From Desulforamulus putei DSM 12395 (GTDB taxonomy: Bacteria; Bacillota; Desulfotomaculia; Desulfotomaculales; Desulfotomaculaceae), in the NCBI RefSeq assembly GCF_900129195.1, contig NZ_FQUY01000001.1, forward strand, positions 62,001-126,000: a stretch of 64,000 bases of DNA. The letters are read 5' to 3'. Made by a program: the position numbers and the translations under genes. Shown here piece after piece: positions 41,749 to 50,907 of this stretch. Below the pieces are notes generated by a model. That model was not told the DNA's origin, did no database searches, and was given only the letters and a program-made list of their open reading frames with translations. Within the stretch, counting starts at the first letter, position 1. The number at the start of each line of letters is the position of its first letter.

Positions 41749-43008
41749 TTACCTCCCGGAGATTAACTCTTTCTCCTTTTCCCGTTTTAGGATATTGATA
41801 AAGGCTTGTACAACCACAGGGTCAAACTGGGCCCCTGCATGATTGATTAATTCGTTGATGGCTTGATCAGTGGTCATTGCTTTTCTGTACGGACGATTTG
41901 ATGTCATTGCGTCATAGGAGTCCGCAACGGCCAATATTCTTGCTCCAAGTGGGATGTTCTCTCCCTTTAAACCCTGTGGGTAACCTCTGCCATCGTACCT
42001 TTCATGATGAAACAGAACCAGTTTTGCACCGGATTTATAAAAACGCAGGTTATTGACGATATTGTAACCCACCTGTGAATGGCTCTTTATTACCTCTCTT
42101 TCCTCTGAGGTTAAGGGCCCGTTTTTTAATAATATTGAATCCGGTATAGAGATTTTTCCAAGATCATGAACCCTGGCGGCAGTAACGAGGGTTTCAATTT
42201 TATCGGGAGGAAGTTGTAATTCTTCTGCTATTAGTTCGCAATATTTTGCTACCCTGTAAGAATGTTCGGCAGTATAGGAATCCCTTTTATCAATGATATC
42301 AGCAAGGACTTCAATGGTAGTTTTGATAGCCATCCTTAATTTGATGTAGTTCTCAAAATTGAAGTGAGCCATAGACAGCGGTAAAATAACAAATACTATG
42401 GACAGCGGTTCCACTGTATAACAGACAATAATAAGCAAACTAACTGTAACCAGGGTTACAATATGTAAAGCTTCCAGTTTAATGTCACTGGTTAATACTT
42501 TGTAGAATTTCTTTCCCTGGGCTAAAGAAATAATTCCAGAGACCAGTATGGAATTAACAATGACATATGTCAGGCAGCTAAGAAGCATGGCAGGAAAATA
42601 TTCTTTGCGAAAGTTTAAGTGACCTGCCACTGGTACCAATAGTTCGTAAACAAGCCAGGAGACGTAAATGGTTATTGCAATTTGACTTATATTAAAAATT
42701 ATTTTTTGTAAACCACGCTTTATATCTACTATCATGTTGGCAACTGTAGCGATCAAAACTGCCACAGGCCAACCAAAGAGAATTAGGGATGAGATGTGTA
42801 CGGCACAGGATACTGATAACTGAATGTTGGATGGCATTGTTATTGGTTTAAGCTCAGCAGCAGTACAAAAAAGAATCCAAAAGAAATAAACCCATATAAA
42901 TTCCAATCTCCAATGCGGTGCGGCGTTAAGAATTAAGCATAAACCCAGTAAAGCAATAACAATTTGGTATAAAATAAACGGCGTCAAGACTTTTTTTATT
43001 ACAGTCAT
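41749..43008 (-). CDS. membrane HD-GYP cyclic di-GMP phosphodiesterase
   Basis: 419 residues. Residues 1-215 form about eight membrane helices, a MASE-type sensory region. The HD-GYP domain follows: KRDSYTAEHSYRVAKY, VHDLGKISIPDSILLK, HHERYDGRGYP and AVADSYDAMTSNRPYR. All metal ligands and the GYP signature are kept, so hydrolysis of cyclic di-GMP is expected. Weak ribosome site before the ATG. First gene of a two-gene unit with DUF5317. Confidence 0.9.
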   Translation of the reverse strand: MTVIKKVLTPFILYQIVIALLGLCLILNAAPHWRLEFIWVYFFWILFCTAAELKPITMPSNIQLSVSCAVHISSLILFGWPVAVLIATVANMIVDIKRGLQKIIFNISQIAITIYVSWLVYELLVPVAGHLNFRKEYFPAMLLSCLTYVIVNSILVSGIISLAQGKKFYKVLTSDIKLEALHIVTLVTVSLLIIVCYTVEPLSIVFVILPLSMAHFNFENYIKLRMAIKTTIEVLADIIDKRDSYTAEHSYRVAKYCELIAEELQLPPDKIETLVTAARVHDLGKISIPDSILLKNGPLTSEEREVIKSHSQVGYNIVNNLRFYKSGAKLVLFHHERYDGRGYPQGLKGENIPLGARILAVADSYDAMTSNRPYRKAMTTDQAINELINHAGAQFDPVVVQAFINILKREKEKELISGR

Positions 43009-43149
43009 GTTCTGACTCTGACCTACATTTCCTTTCGTGTTTTAAGAAATAATTCTTAGTAAAATGCTAAAACCCTTCAAGCATGACAAATTTTTCTATA
43101 ATATGTAGAATAAATAGAAGTTATGTCATAAATTCTTATTGTTTTTTTA

Positions 43150-43177
43150 TGGACAAGTCTTTAGTTATTGATATAAT
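43150..43177 (+). promoter_or_regulatory. promoter of tiny-ORF transcript
   Basis: TGGACA, 16-base spacer, TATAAT. The predicted start near 43184 gives a transcript of about 190 bases ending at the terminator at 43324-43379. Confidence 0.6.
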
Positions 43178-43227
43178 AACTAGTAGGGAGAGTAACCATA
43201 TTATGCCAAATAAGGGGGTATTGTTTT

Positions 43228-43314
43228 ATGATGCGTTGGTTTGCTTATATTCCTTATTCTGTGCTTGTTCTTCTTTCATTAATTTATGCTTCAGGCGCTC
43301 CGAAGAGATGGTAA
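43228..43314 (+). CDS. 28-residue membrane peptide (candidate small ORF)
   Basis: ATG ten bases after AAGGGGG, then a second ATG. It encodes a 28-residue peptide: a short aromatic start, one hydrophobic segment (YIPYSVLVLLSLIYA) and a basic end. An overlapping 40-codon frame (43203-43325) starts behind GGGAGAG and is the alternative; it also reads partly hydrophobic and Cys-rich. One of the two is likely made, since promoter, start sites and terminator enclose just this stretch. It could also be a small RNA. Confidence 0.45.
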   Translation: MMRWFAYIPYSVLVLLSLIYASGAPKRW

Positions 43315-43323
43315 TTCATTTTT

Positions 43324-43379
43324 AAAAAGCGTCTTCCTGCTAGATAGCATAATAGCAGTAAGACGCTTTTTATTTTTAT
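43324..43379 (+). terminator. strong terminator of tiny-ORF transcript
   Basis: Stem AAAAAGCGTCTT/AAGACGCTTTTT extended inside by CTGCTA/TAGCAG, then TATTTTTATTTTT. Confidence 0.9.
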
Positions 43380-43482
43380 TTTTCCATAACATTATGGATC
43401 ATTGTACCCATTTCTGTAAAATTATTGTATAATTACTGTTAAAATATTGAAATATAACTACAAACCAACAGGGGGCGTAAGT

Positions 43483-45093
43483 TTGTCTACCGGGAGAAGG
43501 ATTTGTGTTTTAGTATCTTTATTCTTACTTTTTTCCTTTATCAGTGGTTGTGGTGAAAAAAATCAACCCTCAGCCTTACGGGCCAAAGAGCAAGTAATAA
43601 GATACAACATTTGTGCCGAACCCAAAACCCTGGACCCCGCCAAAGCCAACGGAGTTCCGGAGGCCACTGTCATGTTGCAGTTGTTTGACGGGTTGACACG
43701 TTATGATGCCAATCAGCAAATTCAACCCGCCATGGCAGAGAGCTGGCAAATTTCGCAGGACGGGTTAACTTATACCTTTAAACTCAGGGATGCTAAATGG
43801 AGCAACGGGGAACCCGTAACAGCCCGGGATTTTGTTTATAGCTGGCTGAGGGCGCTGGCCCCGGAGACGGCTTCTGAATATGCCTATCAACTCTTTTATA
43901 TTAAAGGAGCCGAAGAATATAACAGCGGCAAGGGTAAGAAAGAAGATGTGGGGGTGAAGGCCCTGGATGACAAGACGCTGCAGGTGGTTCTGAGGGCGCC
44001 GGCGCCCCAGTTTCTGGGCTTAACATCCTACATGACCTATTACCCGGTCTACCGAAAAAATGTAGAGAATAATGACAAGTGGTTTACCGATCCAAAACAG
44101 TATGTCTGTAACGGTCCTTTCAAGATGGTCAGTTGGGAACATAACCAGAAAATCACCCTGGAAAAGAACCCCTATTACTGGGATGAGAAAAATGTTAAGT
44201 TAAATAGACTGGAAATATACCTGATTGAATCCCTGCAAACCGGTTTTACCATGTTCCGGAGCAATCAACTGGAAATGCAAAACGAAGTGGCGGTACAGGA
44301 ACTGAAATCTTTGCAGGGAAGCAAAGAGCTGCTGATTGTGCCGGATGCTTCCATCGATTACTACCAGTTTAATTTATCCCGTAAGCCCTTTAATGACGCG
44401 AGGGTAAGAAAAGCCTTGGCCATGGCCATCGACCGTAACCAGATTGTCAAATATATCTTACAGGCGGGACAGAAACCTGCCTATGCCTTTGTACCCTATG
44501 GCATGGCCGGTGTGGAAGAAAAGGATTACCGGCAAGAGGGCGGCGATCTTTTTAAGGAAGACATTGAGACAGCTAAAAAACTTCTGGCAGAAGCCGGTTA
44601 TCCAGATGGGAAGGGGTTCCCCAAAGTAACCCTGCTGTATAATAATAACGAAAACATCCACAAAGTGGCCCAGGCCGTTCAACAGATGTGGAAGAAAAAC
44701 CTCGGCATCGAAGTGGCTTTACAGAATGTAGAGTGGCAGGTCTATTTGGACCGTCAAGCACAACAGGACTTTGACATTACCCGGACAGCCTGGAGTCCGG
44801 ACTACCTTGACCCCATGACATTTATCGATTTATTTGTCAGCAACGGTGGCAACAATAATACCGGCTGGAGTCACCCAGCGTACGATAGACTGGTGAGCGA
44901 GGCCAATTCCACCGGCGACCAGAAGACTAGAATGGAAGCCATGCACAAGGCCGAAAAAATCTTGATGGACCATATGCCGGTGATGCCGATCTTCTTCTAT
45001 ACCCACCCCGTATTGATAAAAGAAAACATTAAAGGGGTTATTACGCCTTCCTTTGGAACCTATGCTGATTTTAAATATGCTTATGTGGAATAA
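43483..45093 (+). CDS. OppA-like peptide-binding lipoprotein
   Basis: 536 residues from TTG 43483, behind AGGGGGCG; the more distant TTG at 43447 has no site. Lipobox SFISGC. SBP_bac_5 fold: EPKTLDPAKANGVPEATV, FKLRDAKWSNGEPVTARDFVYSWLRAL, the FNLSRKPFNDARVRKALAMA region and RTAWSPDYLDPMTF. It binds oligopeptides for an ABC importer; the permease and ATPase genes are not adjacent, so it is an orphan binding protein in this window. Confidence 0.92.
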   Translation: MSTGRRICVLVSLFLLFSFISGCGEKNQPSALRAKEQVIRYNICAEPKTLDPAKANGVPEATVMLQLFDGLTRYDANQQIQPAMAESWQISQDGLTYTFKLRDAKWSNGEPVTARDFVYSWLRALAPETASEYAYQLFYIKGAEEYNSGKGKKEDVGVKALDDKTLQVVLRAPAPQFLGLTSYMTYYPVYRKNVENNDKWFTDPKQYVCNGPFKMVSWEHNQKITLEKNPYYWDEKNVKLNRLEIYLIESLQTGFTMFRSNQLEMQNEVAVQELKSLQGSKELLIVPDASIDYYQFNLSRKPFNDARVRKALAMAIDRNQIVKYILQAGQKPAYAFVPYGMAGVEEKDYRQEGGDLFKEDIETAKKLLAEAGYPDGKGFPKVTLLYNNNENIHKVAQAVQQMWKKNLGIEVALQNVEWQVYLDRQAQQDFDITRTAWSPDYLDPMTFIDLFVSNGGNNNTGWSHPAYDRLVSEANSTGDQKTRMEAMHKAEKILMDHMPVMPIFFYTHPVLIKENIKGVITPSFGTYADFKYAYVE

Positions 45094-45101
45094 CGGCATG
45101 A

Positions 45102-45140
45102 AAAAAACCTTACCCAATTTTACAAAGGGTAAGGTTTTTT
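45102..45140. terminator. bidirectional terminator
   Basis: Perfect 14-bp stem AAAAAACCTTACCC/GGGTAAGGTTTTTT with an 11-base loop. It serves the OppA-like gene and the convergent small gene. Confidence 0.9.
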
Positions 45141-45143
45141 ACT

Positions 45144-45428
45144 TTATACTTCAATATCAACATATTCCGTATGGCTATAACCTTCCCCGTCACATTGGAA
45201 CGCATAACACAAAAAATCTTCTACATTGTCAAAGAGTTTTTGGTCTCTGTTTCTCACTACAACCTTCTCATGGCCGCTATAATGGAACTCTTCCGGCCTG
45301 CCGAAGATGGGAATGGCACGAAAGTCCAGCTCTCCATCGCCTATGTTTTCCAGGTACTGGGCAAACTCCTCTAATGTTGTGAAGCGAATGCGTTCCCTTT
45401 TTAACGTTGCAGCACTTCGTTCTTTCAA
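45144..45428 (-). CDS. 94-residue hypothetical protein
   Basis: Starts at TTG 45428, seven bases after GGGGGAGGTC. The longer frame back to 45563 reads through an AT-rich leader without a site and is not used. Mixed alpha/beta, acidic, with FCLC-like DFLCYAFQC near the C-terminus. No family recognised. It converges on the OppA-like gene. Confidence 0.65.
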   Translation of the reverse strand: MKERSAATLKRERIRFTTLEEFAQYLENIGDGELDFRAIPIFGRPEEFHYSGHEKVVVRNRDQKLFDNVEDFLCYAFQCDGEGYSHTEYVDIEV

Positions 45429-45676
45429 AGTGTAGGACCTCCCCCGGGGGTTCAGTGTTTCAAATTTTAGCTTTATAAAATAATTTAGCCATAAGGATAA
45501 TAAATCATTCAACCGGGTTATGAAAACAAAAATGGCATTAAAGCATATGGTCAGAGACAGCAAATACCGGCACCTATTATAAAGGATGAGCGCGCAGGAC
45601 TCGGGAGTATTCCCGGGGTTTTTTATTTTGAAATTTAAATAAATTTAAATAAAAATTTTCTAAAACAGCATAACGT

Positions 45677-45692
45677 TAAACTGTACAGTTTA
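45677..45692. promoter_or_regulatory. perfect 16-bp palindrome, probable MerR operator
   Basis: TAAACTGTACAGTTTA overlaps the presumed -35 (TGTACA, 45682-45687) of the regulator gene, whose -10 TATAAT is at 45705-45710 with a 17-base spacer. This suggests autoregulation. Confidence 0.6.
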
Positions 45693-45727
45693 CTGGTAAT
45701 AATGTATAATAATGGGGAGGTGATTAA

Positions 45728-46180
45728 ATTGGGGAGGTAAAGAAATACAGGATTGGGGAGATTGCGGAATTGGCCGGGGTTAGCAGAAGAACCATCGATT
45801 ATTATACAAATCTTGGTCTCCTGAAGCCCCTGAGGTCAGAGAGTCACTACCGTTATTATACCGAAGAGTCCCTCTGGCGCCTTAAACTAATTGAGGGGAT
45901 GAAGAAGCAGAGATATACGCTGGAGGAGATAAAACAAAGACTCGACCTTCTGGAAAGCGGGAACCAGCCCAAAGAAACAAAACATCAAGGAACCCTCGAC
46001 ATTAATTTTTTAAAGGAACAGTTTAAAATGCTGGAAGGGCAGCTGGCACAGCTGCAGCCGCTGGTAAACAGCACGGATGTCAACCAGGCTGCTCTTATAA
46101 CCAAGCAAGTAGTAATGCAAAGCATGGCGGTTATTCAATCGTTAATTTTATATATTAACGAAGCAGTGCCTTTTATTTAG
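45728..46180 (+). CDS. MerR-family regulator, probable ATT start
   Basis: 150 residues if initiated at ATT 45728, five bases after GGGGAGGTG. The first normal start codon in frame (TTG 45770) would remove helix 1 of the DNA-binding domain. A stop codon lies directly upstream (45725). The domain reads YRIGEIAELAGVSRRTIDYY, then LGLLKP and YRYYTEESLWRL. The C-terminal part is a coiled-coil linker (LEGQLAQLQPLV) with no Cys metal loop, so the effector is not a metal of the classical type. It is upstream of spo0M, possibly co-transcribed. Confidence 0.8.
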   Translation: MGEVKKYRIGEIAELAGVSRRTIDYYTNLGLLKPLRSESHYRYYTEESLWRLKLIEGMKKQRYTLEEIKQRLDLLESGNQPKETKHQGTLDINFLKEQFKMLEGQLAQLQPLVNSTDVNQAALITKQVVMQSMAVIQSLILYINEAVPFI

Positions 46181-46213
46181 AAAATTTTTTCTAAGAAGGA
46201 GTGTTCGTGTCCC

Positions 46214-47182
46214 ATGTTTAAAAAACTGATGGCCAGCCTTGGTGTGGGAGCCGCAAGGGTCAATCTGGTACTGGACAATGAACAATGCCGGATCGGCGAG
46301 AAGTTGACAGGAAAGGTCTTGATCGAGGGCGGAAATGTAGACCAGGGGATCCATGCCCTGGATGTTGACATTGTCATGAAATTTACCGTCAGGGGTAAAG
46401 AGTTTACCCGGACGGTGGATACCGTAAGGGTAGCCCGGGATTTTCGCATCAAAGCCAGGGAAACCAGGGAAATCCCCTTTGAGCATGCCATACCCATTTT
46501 CTACCCGGTTTCTAAAGGATCTGTGTCCTATTCCCTGGCAACCAGGATGGATATTGCCCAGGCTGTGGATACCGGCGACACAGACAGGCTGGTTGTGCTG
46601 CCGAGCCGGGAAATGACAATGGTATTTAATGCCTTGGAAGCCCTGGGATTCAAAGAAAAAATCGGCTCGGGGAAAATCGGGAAACTGGGGCAGCAATTTG
46701 AGTTTTATCCCTCAACCCTGTTTGCCGAACAGCTACAGGAGCTGGAACTTAATTTTTATTTGGAAAACAACAGTATGAAGCTGTTTATGGAATTGGAATT
46801 GACCGGCGGCTATATGAGAAACGGTCTTGAACACCATGCCGAACTGGATTTGCCTGCCGAGTTGTTGTCCGGCGGTTCCGTACAGGGGATTGCTGATTTC
46901 ATAAGGGAGTTCCTGGAAAATGAATTAAACCGGGTCTCCATCCAGGGCCCCCGGATGGCGCCCAGTTATCATAACGTTCAACCGCATACCCATGGCCCCG
47001 GCTTTGGCGGCTTTATGGGCGGCATGGTGGCCGGTATGCTCGGCGGGGCGATGCTGGGAAGCCTCTTCGACGGCGACGAAAACGAGGAAGCCGGTGACAA
47101 TGGCGCTGGCGAAGAAGGTTCGGAAGATGGGTTTGACTTCGGCTTGGGGGATTTCATGGACTTTGGAGACGATGAATTTTAG
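46214..47182 (+). CDS. spo0M: sporulation-control protein Spo0M
   Basis: 322 residues, ATG behind AAGGAGTG. Arrestin-like beta-sandwich: FKKLMASLGVGAARVNLVLD at the N-terminus, GEKLTGKVLIEGGNVDQ and EIPFEHAIPIFYPVSKGSVSY. A His/Pro linker, a Gly/Met-rich stretch and a highly acidic tail (DGDENEEAGD to the end) follow. Spo0M acts as a scaffold in stress and early sporulation in Bacilli. It lies between a MerR gene and htpX. Confidence 0.92.
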   Translation: MFKKLMASLGVGAARVNLVLDNEQCRIGEKLTGKVLIEGGNVDQGIHALDVDIVMKFTVRGKEFTRTVDTVRVARDFRIKARETREIPFEHAIPIFYPVSKGSVSYSLATRMDIAQAVDTGDTDRLVVLPSREMTMVFNALEALGFKEKIGSGKIGKLGQQFEFYPSTLFAEQLQELELNFYLENNSMKLFMELELTGGYMRNGLEHHAELDLPAELLSGGSVQGIADFIREFLENELNRVSIQGPRMAPSYHNVQPHTHGPGFGGFMGGMVAGMLGGAMLGSLFDGDENEEAGDNGAGEEGSEDGFDFGLGDFMDFGDDEF

Positions 47183-47213
47183 AGAATATATTCATCTTTA
47201 GGGGGGAGTGGAG

Positions 47214-48059
47214 ATGAACACCTTAAAAGTATGGCTCTTAATGGGCACCCTTTCAATTTTGCTTGTTTTGATGGGCAATGCCATTGGCGGTAAAAGCGGC
47301 GCCATTATGTTCTTTCTGATCGCCATGGCCATGAACTTCTTTGGTTACTTTTACAGTGACACACTGGCCATAAAAATGACCGGTTCTTACCCGGTGTCCG
47401 AAGCGGAAGCCCCGCAGCTTTATGCCATGGTTAGGAAGCTGTCCCAGCGGGCCGGCTTGCCCATGCCGAAGATATATATACAACCGTCCCATCAACCCAA
47501 CGCCTTTGCCACCGGGCGCAATCCGTCCCATTCGGCGGTGGCGGTCACCGAAGGTCTTTTACAGCTCTTAAGCCCCTCGGAACTGGAAGGTGTTTTGGCC
47601 CACGAACTGGCGCATATCAAGAACCGGGACGTGCTGGTGGGAACCATCGCAGCCGCTCTGGCCGGGGCCATCAGCATGATAGCCAATGTCCTGCAGTGGG
47701 GTGCTATCTTCGGGATGGGAAGAAATAATGATGAGGAAGAAGGGGGCGGCATGGTCGGAGGGCTGATTATGGCCATGGTGGCTCCCATTATCGCCATGAT
47801 CATTCAAATGGCCATCTCCCGCTCGAGAGAATACATGGCCGATGCCACCGGCGCACAGATTGCCGGCTCAACGGAAGGATTATCCAATGCCCTGTTAAAA
47901 TTAGAATCAGCGGCACACCGGATACCGATGGCCGTTAATCCGGCAACTTCCCACCTCTTTATCATCAATCCTCTTGCCGGGGCGTCTATAGCCAGGCTTT
48001 TCAGCACGCACCCGCCCATTCAGGAAAGGGTAGAAAAGCTCCGGAGATTAAGGGTATAG
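47214..48059 (+). CDS. htpX: HtpX-family membrane zinc metalloprotease
   Basis: 281 residues from ATG 47214, six bases after GGGGGAG. Two N-terminal membrane helices (about 7-25, 30-48) precede the active site [10 protein letters not shown], with the third zinc ligand Glu in [11 protein letters not shown] and two more hydrophobic segments between. Peptidase M48 that degrades misfolded membrane proteins. 31 bases after spo0M. Confidence 0.95.
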   Translation: MNTLKVWLLMGTLSILLVLMGNAIGGKSGAIMFFLIAMAMNFFGYFYSDTLAIKMTGSYPVSEAEAPQLYAMVRKLSQRAGLPMPKIYIQPSHQPNAFATGRNPSHSAVAVTEGLLQLLSPSELEGVLAHELAHIKNRDVLVGTIAAALAGAISMIANVLQWGAIFGMGRNNDEEEGGGMVGGLIMAMVAPIIAMIIQMAISRSREYMADATGAQIAGSTEGLSNALLKLESAAHRIPMAVNPATSHLFIINPLAGASIARLFSTHPPIQERVEKLRRLRV

Positions 48060-48070
48060 AATAAGAATGA

Positions 48071-48104
48071 TAATCCCCTGGCTGGATACCCGGCCAGGGG
48101 ATTA
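48071..48104 (+). terminator. terminator of spo0M-htpX unit
   Basis: Perfect 12-bp stem TAATCCCCTGGC/GCCAGGGGATTA, 10-base loop; only short T-runs after it. Confidence 0.7.
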
Positions 48105-48275
48105 AATTCTCTCTAACGTTTTACTATCCACAGCAAGGTAAAACTAATCGTAGAGTAATAAACATTGAGCCGCCGGGAGCTTTGCTTTTATAGGAAAAGA
48201 GATAGTACCTGTTAAAAAACAGTAAGCGTCAAACTGTACCCACCTGGTTTTATGTTTCTTTCATCGGCAGTATCG

Positions 48276-49574
48276 TTACCGGGGCGGAGGCTGCTTTCCT
48301 TTGTAGTACCGAATGGTTTGCAGTCCCAGGATGCACCCCACCAACCAAAAGCCTCCGGCGGCAAAACCCGCCAGCACATCGCTGGGGTAATGGACCCCCA
48401 GGTAAATCCGGCTTATACCGATGGCCACTACCAGTAAGGCAAAGGCAAGGGTTGAAACCGTTCTAAGGCAGCCGGACGTTAAATTAATCCAAATGAGGTA
48501 GGCCAGCATACCATACAAAGCAAAGGATACCATCGCGTGACCGCTGGGAAAACTGTACCCGGTTACCTCCACTAAACGAGCCGCGTCAGGACGAGTGCGT
48601 TGAAAAAGCCCTTTTAACAATTCGTTCATGAGCCAGCTACCTGCTAGAGCCGTCCCCACCATCGTGGCGTCCCAGATATGTTTTTTCACCAACAACAGCA
48701 CAACCGCCACGAGTGCAAAGCCGATCATCACCGGCGGGGAACCTATGTTGGTAATGACCTTCATCACCGTAGTCATGACGGGGCCCTGGAGGGTATGCAC
48801 AATCCCAATGACGATCTGATCAAAAAGTTTTAATTCATTGTCCAGCAAATCCTCTGCCAGCTTGGCAAAGAGCAGCATAAAGCCAACACCCAGCGCCAAA
48901 CCTACGACTAAAAAGTTCCCAAAGGCCCCCAGGGGCGAGATTTTCTTTTTATAAAATTCTTCCACTTTCTTCCTCAAGGAAAGCCACAGCGTTTGAAAAT
49001 AGTTTACCGTTTTAGTATGCCGAAAAACCAGGTACAAAAGGAGAATGAGGACAGTGACGGAGATGGTGATGATTTCCAAATAGGAGCTAAGCAGGGTATT
49101 GGCCGCAGACCCCAGGAAATAGATAAGAAAACCCTCCAAAAAGAAGCGGGCACCCCGGCTAAGGAGGGAAGCCAGGAGGAACACCCCTTTGTTAATACGG
49201 AACAGCCCGGCACCAATGGTAAACACCTTGTAGGGAATGGGAGTAAAACCGGCGATGGCCACTGCCCAGCCGCCGTAGCGGTGGAACAGTTTCTCCATTT
49301 TCCGTATCCTTTCGTGGGCCACCCAGCGGTCCAAGAGGGGTCGGCCAGCCTTGGTGCCAATGAAATAGCCAAAGACTCCTCCCAGGACCGAGCCAACGGT
49401 GGTCACCAGGGCATACCACGGAGCCAGTCTTGGCTCCTGTAGGGACATGGCGATCAGCAAGACATCCGGCGGCACCGGAAAAAAGGAGGATTCTGCAAAG
49501 GCCAACAAAAATAACCCGAAGGGTCCGTAAACCAGGAAGGTCTCCGCCGCGTAATGCAGCCACTGGCTAAGCAT
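48276..49574 (-). CDS. DedA transporter fused to PAP2 phosphatase
   Basis: 432 residues from ATG 49574, behind GGAAGGGGGATC; the open frame upstream has no site and lies in the previous gene. The N-terminal half (1-200) is DedA: AESSFFPVPPDVLLI, GGVFGYFIGTKAG and GFTPIPYKVFTIGAG. The C-terminal half (240-432) is PAP2: KGLFQRTRP, SFPSGHAM and SRIYLGVHYPSDV, all three catalytic motifs intact. DedA proteins recycle undecaprenyl phosphate and PAP2 enzymes dephosphorylate its diphosphate, so the fusion could couple both. Last gene of the ECF operon. Confidence 0.9.
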   Translation of the reverse strand: MLSQWLHYAAETFLVYGPFGLFLLAFAESSFFPVPPDVLLIAMSLQEPRLAPWYALVTTVGSVLGGVFGYFIGTKAGRPLLDRWVAHERIRKMEKLFHRYGGWAVAIAGFTPIPYKVFTIGAGLFRINKGVFLLASLLSRGARFFLEGFLIYFLGSAANTLLSSYLEIITISVTVLILLLYLVFRHTKTVNYFQTLWLSLRKKVEEFYKKKISPLGAFGNFLVVGLALGVGFMLLFAKLAEDLLDNELKLFDQIVIGIVHTLQGPVMTTVMKVITNIGSPPVMIGFALVAVVLLLVKKHIWDATMVGTALAGSWLMNELLKGLFQRTRPDAARLVEVTGYSFPSGHAMVSFALYGMLAYLIWINLTSGCLRTVSTLAFALLVVAIGISRIYLGVHYPSDVLAGFAAGGFWLVGCILGLQTIRYYKGKQPPPR

Positions 49575-50394
49575 GATGATCCCCCTTCCCAGGCAGCAGA
49601 CTGGCGGCCACCGCGCCCAGGGCAAAGACCAGGACCAGGATGCCCCAGAGGACACCCAGGACCGGGAAATTAAAAAGGGCCACCAAGAACAAAGACCCGA
49701 TGAGAACTTGGTAAAGGGGCTTCTGGCCCCAGGCAAAATTTTTTAACAGCAGCTCTCCGGTGAGAAGGCTTAAAGCCGAGAGCCCCACCGGCAGCAGGGC
49801 CAAAAGCAAAAGCCCCAGCAAAAGAGCCAACGGGATGCCCCAGACGGTTACCACCAGGGCCAGGAAAACCAGCCCCAGACCAAGAGCACCAAAGAAGCCC
49901 AGGAGGCCCACTTTGACGGTGCCGCTCTGTAGAGCGCCTTTGGCCCGGTTCATTCGGTTTTTTAGGACAAAGAGAGAAATCAGACTGGCCAGGAAAACAT
50001 ACAGGGCCAGGGCCAGCTTCGCCAGTTCCAGCAGCACAAAGGCCCCGGCCCCCAGCAGCAGACTGTTGAGATTTTCATTGGCCAGGTTAATGTGAAAGAT
50101 GCCCTTGCCGACAGCGGCCCCCGGCTCCTGGTTCAACTGCCCTCCGATAAGAAAAATCCGATCCTGGATGCGGGCGGTTTTGGTCAGGGTCAGGTTGCCG
50201 TTAATGACAACCACTTCATCCTCCACCACCCCGGCGATAATACCGTCTTCCCCATAAAGAAAAACATTTTCCACCCGCTGCCCTTCCTGCACAACTCGGT
50301 TCAGGTGATAAAAGGGCTCATCGGCCCGGGCAGGGGCAGCGTGGGTTCCCGATAAAAATAATAGCGTTACTAAAACCATCAAGACTTGCTTCAT
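49567..50394 (-). CDS. membrane protein with exported bactofilin-like domain
   Basis: 275 residues, ATG overlapping the anti-sigma stop by four bases, behind AGGAGGAGTTG. A signal peptide ends near ADEPF. Residues 30-100 show a short repetitive beta pattern (EDEVVVINGNLTLTKTARIQDRIFLIGGQL) like polymer-forming bactofilin-type domains, and four or five membrane helices follow. It is placed between the anti-sigma factor and DedA-PAP2, so it is probably a regulon member acting in the envelope. No firm family. Confidence 0.7.
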   Translation of the reverse strand: MKQVLMVLVTLLFLSGTHAAPARADEPFYHLNRVVQEGQRVENVFLYGEDGIIAGVVEDEVVVINGNLTLTKTARIQDRIFLIGGQLNQEPGAAVGKGIFHINLANENLNSLLLGAGAFVLLELAKLALALYVFLASLISLFVLKNRMNRAKGALQSGTVKVGLLGFFGALGLGLVFLALVVTVWGIPLALLLGLLLLALLPVGLSALSLLTGELLLKNFAWGQKPLYQVLIGSLFLVALFNFPVLGVLWGILVLVFALGAVAASLLPGKGDHHA

Positions 50395-50906
50395 GAAATC
50401 AACTCCTCCTGGGACAAAGTGGCATAAATACGTCCAAAACCATAAAACGCAACCAACGCTCCTGCCAGCAGCGCCAAACCCGTCACGCCGTTAACGGCCC
50501 CCGGAGGCACCTGGCGGCTGATTTTTACCACCAGGGAGGCAAGGAGGAAGAAATCCTTTACCACCACCGAGAAAAAACCCAGTATGACAGGGCCAAAGAG
50601 AACAAACAACGCTCCAAAGGCCAGAAGGCTCAAGAGCCCCCAGGAGCGGAGCAGCCGGGTTAAGGGCAGGTCGCTGACGGTTTGACTTGCCTGCAGGCGG
50701 TCCATAATTTGCGCCGTAAGCCAAGGGTTCACCGACGGGCGGGGGAGTGCCTGAACAGCCCCGGACAGAGCTTGTAGTTGGTTTAGGGACTCCCGGCAGC
50801 GGGCACAGGAGCGGAGATGTTGTTCAAAGGCCAGGGCTTCCTCCGGGGGCAGTTCCCCGTCCAGGTAGGCCGATACATTTTCTTCGCAGCACATGACATC
50901 GACCAT
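50391..50906 (-). CDS. anti-sigma factor with zinc-binding ZAS domain
   Basis: 171 residues, ATG behind GAAGGAGG. The N-terminal anti-sigma domain has CCEENVSAYLDGELPPEEA and HLRSCARCRESL, the H-x3-C-x2-C zinc site. Two membrane segments follow (about 90-125 and 140-165). One base after the sigma gene, so it should hold that sigma factor at the membrane until an envelope signal. Confidence 0.88.
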   Translation of the reverse strand: MVDVMCCEENVSAYLDGELPPEEALAFEQHLRSCARCRESLNQLQALSGAVQALPRPSVNPWLTAQIMDRLQASQTVSDLPLTRLLRSWGLLSLLAFGALFVLFGPVILGFFSVVVKDFFLLASLVVKISRQVPPGAVNGVTGLALLAGALVAFYGFGRIYATLSQEELIS

Positions 50907-50907
50907 T

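Noticed and set aside
48276-49736. Longer 486-residue form of the DedA-PAP2 protein
   Set aside because: The extra 54 N-terminal residues lie in the upstream gene, are Trp/Ser/Cys-rich and lack a ribosome site; ATG 49574 has a good one.
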